Position numbers and translations under genes: made by a program. Positions 55,262 through 64,000 of a stretch of DNA of 64,000 nt are shown here, one piece after another (the first letter of the stretch is position 1; every line of letters begins with the position of its first letter). Below the pieces are notes generated by a model. It was not told the DNA's origin. It worked only from the letters and a program-made list of their open reading frames with translations, and ran no database searches. Source of the DNA: Anastatus disparis (taxonomy: Eukaryota; Arthropoda; Insecta; Hymenoptera; Eupelmidae); contig JAFFSR010000301.1 of NCBI GenBank assembly GCA_017163975.1, positions 1,655,001 to 1,719,000 of the forward strand, in the 5' to 3' direction.

Positions 55262-56803
55262 GAGCAGCCCGGATTCGCTGTCCTTGTCTAATTGGCATTT
55301 TTGTTATTTACTTAAGTATTAATCGGTGTATCTGCAAATTGAAGGTTAAGCGCAATAGATATTATTATTACACTGAGAAAAAAATTTCATCAGATCAACT
55401 GAAATGTTATTGATTTAACAGATCCGCTGTTAATCTGACTGAATTTTTTTAATCCAACAGAATCTGTGCAGTTAAAATAGCCCAATTACGATCGTGCTGC
55501 CAATTTAACAGCACGGCTGTTGATATAATTGAATAACGGTTAACATAAAAGAACGTACGTCAAAATAAAAGTTTGACTTACATTTCAACAAAATTTTATG
55601 AATTGAATCAATAAAATGTGCATGCTCAAATTAACTGATGAATTATTTCAAAATAAATGTTTAAATTTAATTATATCAACAGCGCGGCTGTTGGTATAAT
55701 TGAATAATAGTTAGAATAAAAAGAACGTAAGTCAAAATAAAAGTGTGACTTACATTTCAACAAAATTTTATAAATTGAACCAATAATACGCACATGCTTA
55801 AATTAACTGATGAATTATTTCAAAATAAATGTTTAAATTTAATTATATCAACAGCACGGCTGTTGATATAATTGAATAATAGTTAACATAAAAAACATTA
55901 GTCAAAATAAATTATTTGTCATTTATTTCGTTGATATTTTATAAAGATTTTTATGTTATTCACTAAGTATTTTGAAATCTCCCGCTTTTCAATACAGTTA
56001 CGTTTCGATAGTATAATAATAGATGGCGTATTTCTTGTAACCCGCAAGTGGTAAGACTGTACGTCAGTTAGTATATAAGACCAAATGAATTTCTCCGCTG
56101 TATGTATAAATGCGATGCGATGCGTATAGTTAGTTAGCGAGCGATGTTAGATTTTATTTGTAAATATCAATAGTGTAATATATAATATATCTAAGAAAAT
56201 GTTAAAAAATTTCACTTAAGAAACGAATAATGATCATTGTTATATTATAAGTTATGTGTTAATATCTGGAAATTGGAACTCTGTGAGCTGTGAGCTTCAA
56301 ATAAATGAAAAACTCTTTTATCATCTTTAAAACTTATTTGTTTGATACAATAAAATGTAACAGCTATTTTAACTTACTTTGCTGTCAAATTAAAGTTAAT
56401 TTTAAATTGAATCAATATTACGATTCTATCAAATTAACAGAACTCGTCTGTTAAATGAATAGAATATATCATCGTGATATATTAACAGTAGGATTCGGTT
56501 GATACAATCATATTTTTTTCTTAGTGTACAAATATTTATGCACAAGTAAAAAAAAATCTATCGCTTTGTTTTTGAGAAAAGTAAGGAACGCGAAAATATT
56601 ATAAACATAATCTTTTACTTCGGCGTTCCTTACTTTTCTCAAAAACAAATCGGTAGATTTTTTTTTTCTTGTGCATAGATATTCATAATAATAATATCTA
56701 TTGCGATCAACCTTTATTTTGAAGATACACCGATTAATACTTGAGTAAATAACAAACAACTCAATTGTTACTCGGTCGGTATCAGGTTCTACTCCGGCCT
56801 GCT
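55262..56803. mobile_element. Palindromic MITE (AGCAGGCCGGA ends), copy 2, split
   Basis: The same arms as 51,908-52,292 (AGCAGCCCGGATTCGCTGTC on the left; GGTATCAGGTTCTACTCCGG on the right). It is interrupted at 55,371-56,526 by a CACTGAG element. Confidence 0.75.
55371..56526. mobile_element. TA-flanked CACTGAG element with tandem core
   Basis: The ends CACTGAGAAAAAAAT and ATTTTTTTCTTAGTG are flanked by TA (55,369-55,370 and 56,527-56,528). Inside are about 2.5 tandem units of about 170 bp with CAACAGCACGGCTGTTG, itself a palindrome, near 55,510, 55,677 and 55,849. No gene seen. Confidence 0.75.
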
Positions 56804-57154
56804 GAAGATATCTCATTTACTTGAAAAACATTTCCTTCAACTAAATTAATAAATTCTTAAATTTAAGATGAGTTTCTTGAATCTAGCAAACCATTTGTTT
56901 AAAAATAGTAACTGAATTATCTGAAAACAAAAAGTAAGTAAATAATTACTTACTTATAGATTCTAAAATATTTAAGTAAATGTTAGTTTTATGTACGGAT
57001 ATTGACCAACTAAACAATCTTTCATTGAGAAGAGAGAAAACATTTACTTAAAAAGAAAAATTATATTTTTTTAAATAAAGAAAATATTTATTTAAATTAA
57101 AAAATAAAATTATTTATTTCTCAAAAATGTTTTAAGAAAATGTTTATTTAAATA

Positions 57155-57540
57155 CACTGAGAAAAAATTTTTATGAAATCAATGAAAATTTAATTAAAAC
57201 GATTGGATACTTTAATCGTAATATCGCAATTAAATATTTTATGAATATTAATTTAAAAATGTAATTGACTTTATGAAATATTTGAATGGATTAAATTAGG
57301 TATTTATATTGAAGTAATCAAAGAAGTTATTAAATCAATTAAATATTCAATTGCAATCTGAAATCAAAATATTGGATCAATGGAATTTTTCATTGAATCA
57401 AAGTGATAATTTGTTCGTGGTGAAGAAATATTTCATTGTTTTATTAATTCAATGAAATGTTTCATTGAATATTAAAATAATCATATAGAATTAATAAAAT
57501 AAGTAATTAAATTAATATATTTCATTAATTTCATAACAAC
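57155..57540. other. Left end of another CACTGAG element, incomplete
   Basis: ACACTGAGAAAAAATTTTT at 57,155 matches the termini of the elements at 55,371 and 58,740. It is followed by repeated TTGATT/AATCAA and TTTCATTGAAT motifs. No matching right end was found. Confidence 0.4.
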
Positions 57541-57894
57541 GGTCGCGGGGAAGAAGGTGTCATTTCATTTTTGGTTGTAGAGAGGTGTCATTTCAATTTT
57601 GGTTGAAGAAAGGTGTCATTTTATTTTGGGTTAAAAAAGGACTTTCGTTTCATTTTAATATAAAGAAAAGTGCCATGTCAAAAAAAAATTTTTTTTTATT
57701 TAATCATATAGCAGACCCCAAAAGAAATTTATTTATTACAAAATTATAATAAATTAAATAAATAAATTAAATATATAAATTAAAAACCATAAGCCTCTTT
57801 TTAACCTAAAATGAAATGACACCTTTCTTCAACCAAAATAGAAATGACACCTCTCTACAACCAAAAATGAAATGACACTTTCTTCCCCACGACC
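57541..57894. mobile_element. Foldback MITE of GGTGTCATTTCA repeats
   Basis: The left end GGTCGCGGGGAAGAAGGTGT pairs with AATGACACTTTCTTCCCCACGACC at the right. Each arm has three direct units containing GGTGTCATTTCA and TTTTGGTTG. Confidence 0.7.
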
Positions 57895-57929
57895 ATCGAT
57901 AAAATGTTAAATAATATTCATTTTTACAC

Positions 57930-58135
57930 ACTGCGCGAAAAGTGGGTACTTTTCTCCCTACTGGCAGAATAAAAAGCACCCACTATTCGCGCCTCGTGTA
58001 AAAAATCGTATATTCACCACGGGAGTTAATTAAAAATGCCTTAAATCGTATGTTTGTCACTCTCGCCTTCGGCTCAGGTGACAATTACATACGATTTAAG
58101 ACTTTTTTAAATTAACTCCCTTGGTGAATAATATA
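57930..58135. mobile_element. Double-hairpin element, copy 2
   Basis: One hairpin (about 57,937-57,995) pairs GCGCGAA.. and GTGGGT with their complements around TCTCCCTACTGGCAGAA. A second (about 58,009-58,135) pairs ATTCACCACGGGAGTTAATT and AAATCGTATGT with complements and has the apical CTCGCCTTCGGCTC. Read in reverse, order and loops match copy 1 at 17,731-17,945, although the stems differ. Confidence 0.6.
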
Positions 58136-58446
58136 CTATTCATATTTAATGACCTTGATTAATTATTAGATTATTTCAATAAAATTTTTTAATGATTATT
58201 GAAGGAAGAAAGTAGTATGGGTAAAATAATTAATCAAATTAATTAAATATTTCGTTAGCTGAACAAAATGTTAGATGTTATTAATGAAATAAGCATTTGG
58301 CTTGATTAAAGATTTATTTATTTTAATTATTTAATTTTGAAATATTTTATTAGATGTCCAGACTATAATTTATTTATAATTGATTGATGTCCAGATCCAG
58401 TTGATTCTTATTTTTACCATCTAAGTTTATCCATGCTGTCAGTAAA

Positions 58447-58448
<2 letters not shown>

Positions 58449-58484
<36 letters not shown>
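58449..58484. repeat. (TA)n microsatellite
   Basis: A pure TA run followed by AGTGTGTG. Confidence 0.85.
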
Positions 58485-58486
<2 letters not shown>

Positions 58487-58790
58487 TGTGTGTTTAAAAC
58501 TAGTCACACGTTTGGATGAAAAATACGTGTCTTTTTCATTTTATTTTTATCTAATTGGAGATTGCTGCAACCGCATTTCTGCCTATCATTATGAATCAAG
58601 ATATGCAAATTGTTGAAATTTTAAAGAGAAATCTTTTTAAGAATTTGTGTGGATTCTTTGGAGTATTAAGGTGGCTCAAGCGTTTGGTGCCGTATCAAGC
58701 GGGCCCTGTATGCGCCATCAAAATGTTTTTATCGATATACACTGAGAAAAAAACATAGTTGGCTTTACTACGTAATACCGATGAGCTTGA

Positions 58791-61098
58791 GGGTATGGTT
58801 TCACGCTACTTTACCGATCGAAAATTATAATTTTATAAAATTACAATTTTTGAAAAAACTATACATCGGAATGAGTTTTCCTTTTATAGATCACTTCATT
58901 TAATTTCGATGAAGGGCGGAAACTCTAAAAATTAGCGGAAAAAAGCGTTAATCGAAGATAATTAGAAAAACAAATTTCTCAGTTCGAAAAAATCAAATTT
59001 CTCAAAAACCGTGTTTCGTAGGGAAATTTCCTATTCAGGATCATTTTATCTTTGAAAAATGAAGGGCGGAAACTTGGTTTGATAAATCATATCGTAAAAA
59101 AGCAAAATTACATTTTTCTAAAAAGATGCGATCAGCTGTAAGAATACAATGGCCGTGCAAGATGCCATGTTTCATAGTTGGCATCAATGCTAATGTATAG
59201 TTTGGTACGCGCCAACTTCAAATTCGAATTTTAAATATAAATTGAATTTGTTTTATATGTACAATTTCTACAAATAAACACTTTTTCAACATAAAACTGT
59301 TTTATTTTATTTAAAACATAAATATGTAAAAAATTTAATATTATAAGAGAGAACAATATAGTTTACATCATTTGCGAACTCATTATTTTTTTTTTAATTT
59401 TCATTATAGCAAAATAAGTAATCTATTCGTTTCTTTGTTTGAAACAAAATATTTTTTGAATGACTTTATTGAATTAGCGAAACTTTGGCATATCCTAACC
59501 TTTTTAGAATGAAAATATGTTTTGAAAAGCGAATGATAAGGATTACTTAATTTTATTGCTAATATAATTTTATTATATAATATAATCTCATCAAATATTA
59601 TTTTATATTATCGTTTTTTAAAAATAAACAGTTGTAAATAATTTTATTAAGATAAGCCCATATGGAAAAAATTTCTGGAAATAATTGTAAATAAGTGTTA
59701 CTGACTGTAAATAACTGTAAATAACTATAAATATACAGTTGTTTATATTTATTTACAGTTATTTACATTTATTTATTTTTTTACAATTATTCACATTTAT
59801 TTACGATTATTTATATTTTTTCATAGTTTTTTACAGTTTTTTGAAAAAATAACATTTAGTTAAAATGGTAAGTATTATAATGCATAAATAAAATTGAAGT
59901 TTTAAGATTCAACATGTACATTTATTTATGATTTAATTTATTTACAAAATTCAAAAACTAATCATTCATTTCTACCAAATTGAATTCTTTGTCAAATAAA
60001 AGAAAGTTTTTTTGCAGTTTGTGTTTTACGGAGAGTCTTGTTCATTTATCTTTAAAAAAATTTTGTCAAAAAAAATATATTTCAAAATCTTCTCTATTCT
60101 TTTTATATTTATGTTTGATTGATAAATCTATATATAACATGAATGTAAAATTTAAATTCCGAATAAAAAGATAAATATTAGGAAAAAATTTTTCAAAAAT
60201 AATATTATGAATTTTATTTTATACTCATTACACTAAGATTTAAAAAATTAAGTGATTTTTCTCACGTTTTTTCAAAGTCTTATCTTAATAAAATTACTTA
60301 TGACTGTTTATTTTTTAAAAACCATAATTATCAATAAAATTAAGTAATCCTTATTATTCGCTTTTGAAAACATTTTCATTCTAAAAAGGTTAGGATATGC
60401 CAAAGTTTCGCTAATTCAATAAAGTCATTCAAAAAATATTTTGTTCCAAACAAAGAAACGAATAGATTACTTATTTTGCTATAATGAAAATTAAAAAAAA
60501 AAATAATGAGTTCGCAAATGATGTAAACTATATTGTTCTCTCTTATAATATTAAATTTTTTACATATTTATGTTTTAAATAAAATAAAACAGTTTTATGT
60601 TGAAAAAGTGTTTATTTGTAGAAATTGTACATATAAAACAAATTCAATTTACATTTAAAATTCGAATTTGAAGTTGGCGCGTACCAAACTATACATTAGC
60701 ATTGATGCCAACTATGAAACATGGCTTCTTGCACGGCCATTGTATTCTTACAGCTGATCGCATCTTTTTAGAAAAATGTAATTTTGCTTTTTTACGATAT
60801 GATTTATCAAACCAAGTTTCCGCCCTTCATTTTTCAAAGATAAAATGATCCTGAATAGGAAATTTCCCTACGAAACACGGTTTTTGAGAAATTTGATTTT
60901 TTCGAACTGAGAAATTTGTTTTTCTAATTATCTTCGATTAACGCTTTTTTCCGCTAATTTTTAGAGTTTCCGCCCTTCATCGAAATTAAATGAAGTGATC
61001 TATAAAAGGAAAACTCATTCCGATGTATAGTTTTTTCAAAAATTGTAATTTTATAAAATTATAATTTTCGATCGGTAAAGTAGCGTGAAACCATACCC
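58791..61098. mobile_element. 2.3-kb palindrome with ~850-bp arms, third layer
   Basis: It starts GGGTATGGTTTCACGCTACT and ends with the complement. The flanks are TTGA (58,787-58,790) and TTAA (61,099-61,102), a probable TTAA duplication with one change. The arms (58,791-59,656 and 60,279-61,098) match closely throughout, for example GATGAAGGGCGGAAAC and GTTGGCGCGTACCAAACTAT. The centre holds a foldback-repeat fragment and AT-rich sequence. Confidence 0.8.
59657..59865. mobile_element. Foldback-repeat fragment at the palindrome centre
   Basis: It starts CCCATATGGAAAAAATTTCT, like the terminus at 63,288, and continues in AAATAACTGT units, then in the opposite sense as ACAGTTATTT units. No core or right terminus is visible. 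Confidence 0.6.
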
Positions 61099-62029
61099 TT
61101 AACCAATGTACTGTTTCTCTTGTTTACTATACGGTAACATAGTAAATACAACTAGATTCTCTGGTCGGCATTCAGTAGCACATGATGAATAGATCTTAAC
61201 CTCAAAATCTATATAATAAATTATACTATTAATTTGCATATTCTTATAATCTACAAACGAAAGTAGATGAAATAAGAATATTTAATTATAATAAAAGCCT
61301 AGAAGACTCAAAACGAGACTTTAAAGTCTTAAAACTTCGGTTAGTATATCTTGAAAAAAGTAAATAAAATACTAATAAAGACTGTAGAAATCCCTACTAC
61401 GTTCAGTCTAGTAAATGCTACTAATATAAACGGTTAATTTGACTATATATTGAATACTAGAGTAACATGGTTATCGTTACTAGAAAACGCAATAAAGCCA
61501 ACTATGTTTTTTTCTCAGTGTAGCTATTATAACTAATTAAATAGTATTATTGATTATTACTTATGATAAGAAAACAATTTTAAGTAATCAAAAGTAATAA
61601 AAAAGAAAAAAAATTTTTCGTTTTGTTTCTTTTATAAATGTTATTTCCGTGAAATGAACTATAGGTATATAATTTTTTTTTACATGGTATCTTTTTATAA
61701 TAGAGTGAAATCGGATTTACGATTCAGTCCCATAAGAACACGTACGTTTATTATCACTTTTGTAATAACTTTTTCTCAAAAAATAGTTCGTCAACCCATA
61801 TTTTTCAAAATATAGATCAAAAGATTAGAGTTTAAAAAATATTTTAATGAAAATTTTAGGAGTTGAAATCATTTTAGAAAAAATCGTTTGAGCCACCTTA
61901 AAGACAATTTTTGACGAGTTTACTGATAGGAAATTGTAGATATTACAGTATATTTGCTGCACACATTAATATGCAAATAGGTTTTCAAAACTATATTTGT
62001 ATAGTTGCGCATTAGATAAGATATTAACG

Positions 62030-62433
62030 GCATGTCGGAGCTACAGCAATCTAGTTTTGCTTTTTTTATTTTATCGATATCTTTTTAAATTCTTAAATTA
62101 AACAAATATAATGACTTGTCCGCACTAAAGTTATATTAGTACAATAATTTTTGTTAAAATAAAAAATCATTTGGACTTGTTATTTTTTTATGAGCTTGGA
62201 TTGGAAATTAGATATCAAACTCGACAAACCTAACCTTAAAATACGATATATTGAAAGTTTTTATTATAACTTTGTATGTATAATATTTTGGTGGTTTTCT
62301 TGAGTTGTCCGCACTAGAGTTTAATCTTACAAATTTTTTCTTTATAGCAAAAAAACTCAATTAAACGCATCGTTTATTCATAAGTTAAGATTGGAAATAT
62401 TATTAGAAGGCGGACAGCTTCGTCATGCTCTTA
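62030..62433 (+). repeat. Penelope-like element 5' repeat
   Basis: The segment upstream of the coding relic, repeated in reverse at 25,985-26,410. Two TTGTCCGCACTA motifs lie at about 62,115 and 62,305. Confidence 0.65.
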
Positions 62434-63287
62434 AGTAATATTGTTAGTCGCACAAAAAGTAGGTTATTAAATTTAGAAATTTCTGACATTAATTCCTATA
62501 TTCAGTATCTTGTTAAAATTAATGACAATTACAAGTATGAATTGCAATCTTTCTTACATAATGATGTTTTAATGCAAATTGAACATTTTTTTAAGTATAG
62601 AGTTAATGTTGTTTCTGATAACCTTAATCTTAATTTGTACAAGTTGCAAAATTTATTTTTTTTCTAAATACAATAAAACGTTACTAAATGACACATGCAT
62701 TGACAAATTTTAAATTGCTGTCGAAGCTAGTTGTGTGACTGATAATCATAACTCATGTAATGACTGCCCAATAAGTTCATCTGTTACTATAAATGAGAAT
62801 GAGGTTGATGATAAGGAAAATGATTCTTTTAACATTAAATCTATAAAAAAAGATTTTGTGAAGAATTTGACTAATGTTTAATTGCCTTAATATTTGATTG
62901 ATACACTGAGTTTAGGAAGAACTTTTAATTTTTCACTAAATGTAGATAATAAAGTTTGTTCACAAGTTTTTAAGAATTTAAATAATAATTTAAAATTAAG
63001 TATTGACACCAATAACAACATAAAAAAAGAAATTTTACAAAGCAACAATGAAAAGAAACACAAAGTTAAACAATTAAGTTATGAAGAAAAAATTATTTTA
63101 AATAATATTAACCAGAGTAATTCTTTTCTAAAAAATAATAAAAATTTATTTGTTGGAAAAGCTGATAAAGGAGGTGTTACTGTAGTTCTAAATAAACTGG
63201 ATTATATTAATAAAGTAGAATCGAATTTGAATGATAATAGTTTACATAAATGTATAACTCGGAATCCCCTAAAAAAATTAGAAAGTA
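62425..63287 (+). pseudogene. Penelope-like reverse transcriptase, N-terminal part
   Basis: The N-terminal region precedes the RT core of Penelope-like proteins. The first frame (62,425-62,667) has LLNLEISDINSYIQYL. After a frame change the text has a cysteine pair (CNDC), KDFVKNLTNV, then LIDTLSLGRTFNFSLN, LFVGKADKGGVTVVLNKLDY and CITRNPLKKLEST. LSLGxxF and KADKGxxTVVxxxxDY are hallmarks of the family. Stops occur near 62,880-62,890. The frame is cut at 63,287 by the foldback element; the RT catalytic core and endonuclease are absent. Confidence 0.75.
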
Positions 63288-64000
63288 CCCATATGGAAAT
63301 AATTTATGTGAAAAACTGTAAATAATAGTAAATGATTGTAAATAACTGTTAAAAAATGTAGGAATTGAGACATAAATAATAGTTATTTACAGTTATTTAC
63401 TATTATTTATTATTAATTACTATTATTTACAGTTATTAACTGTTATTAACTGTTATTTACAGTTATTTACAATTATTTACAATTATTTACAGTTTTTTAT
63501 AATTATTTACAATTATTCATAATTATTTACAGTTATTCATAATTATTTACAGTTATTTACATTTTCAAAAATTTTTGAATTAGTGAATAATTTAATGTTA
63601 TTAATAATTATTTACAATTATTTATAGTTATTTACAGTTATTTACAGTTTTTTACAGTTGTTTACAGTTATTTATAATTATTTACAACTATTTACAATTT
63701 TCCATAGTTTTTTACAATTATTTACAGTTATTCACATTTTTAAAAATTTTCGCCTATATATAAAATTATTGAATAAATTCGTGATAATTTTCGAAAATGT
63801 AAATAACTGCAAATAATTATAAAAAACTATAAATAATCGTAAATAACTGTAAATAATTGTGAAAAAAGTAAATAAATGTAAATAACTGTAAATAAATATA
63901 AATAACTGCAAATAAGTGTAAATAACAGTTAATAAGTGTAAATAACAGTTAATAACTGTAAATAAGTGTAAATAACAGTAAATAATTCTAAATAATTGTA
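63288..64000. mobile_element. Foldback element of AATAACTGTA repeats, left part
   Basis: It begins CCCATATGGAAATAATTTAT right after TA and interrupts the Penelope-like frame. The core GGAATTGAGACATAAATA is at about 63,361, followed by TTATTTACAG units. The centre TTTTCGCCTATATATAAAAT is at about 63,747. The units then appear in the opposite sense up to the window edge, so the right end lies outside. Confidence 0.8.

Larger units (their letters stand above)
58740..61520. mobile_element. TA-flanked CACTGAG element, second layer
   Basis: The ends CACTGAGAAAAAAACATAG and the complement are exact for 28 bp through GTTGGCTTTA, with TA on each side. It carries the palindrome at 58,791-61,098. Confidence 0.85.
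58670..61897. mobile_element. TTAA-flanked element, outermost layer of a nest
   Basis: The ends GGTGGCTCAAGCG and CGTTTGAGCCACC are flanked by TTAA (58,666-58,669 and 61,898-61,901). Only about 450 bp belong to it; the rest is the insertion at 58,740-61,520. Non-coding. Confidence 0.75.

Noticed and set aside
58555..58758. 67-codon open frame
   Set aside because: It runs across the left boundaries of two nested transposons (58,670 and 58,740), so it is a chance fusion.

Overview
The window is about 64 kb of very AT-rich eukaryotic DNA, almost certainly from an arthropod and most likely an insect. That rests on a THAP/P-type transposase with an intron, an I-like LINE with RNase H, a Copia element, Penelope-like and Helitron relics and many TTAA- and TA-flanked MITEs. 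I found no host gene, rRNA, canonical tRNA or CRISPR array. Nearly everything recognisable is a mobile element, often one inside another.

Layout. 1-1,541: end of a foldback element and a broken transposon-associated protein. 2,325-17,614: a foldback element split by an I-like LINE (11-bp target duplication), itself split by an 8.1-kb P-like DNA transposon (7-bp duplication) whose intron carries a MITE; a solo LTR also sits in the LINE. 17,642-25,822: an 8.2-kb element with arms of about 2 kb in inverted orientation and a satellite core holding a second solo LTR. 25,985-29,790: Penelope debris, a Helitron 3' end and a helicase relic split by a 2.6-kb insertion with a 15-bp duplication. 30,189-37,383: two elements built on a 165-bp tandem unit, plus a third probable LTR. 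37,618-46,849: a TTAA-flanked transposon with a Mutator/Kolobok-type transposase, carrying a young Copia (40,101-45,658) and a foldback element. 47,052-61,897: a dense field of palindromic MITEs, several flanked by TTAA, including a four-deep nest at 58,670-61,897. 62,030-64,000: 5' part of a Penelope-like element cut by another foldback element running off the window.

Two elements still look potentially functional. The P-like transposon has an open two-exon transposase and a candidate TATA box. The Copia has LTRs that look identical by eye and an open 1,050-codon pol, but two frame breaks in gag. The most novel-looking signals are a repeated RNA hairpin architecture with compensatory changes shared by two solo LTRs; a family of 10-bp-repeat foldback elements with a conserved core and 2-bp target duplications; tRNA-like Pol III-style boxes in both long terminal repeats of the P-like transposon; and a two-hairpin element with a conserved apical loop.

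All calls come from reading the sequence. Family names rest on remembered motifs, not on a search.
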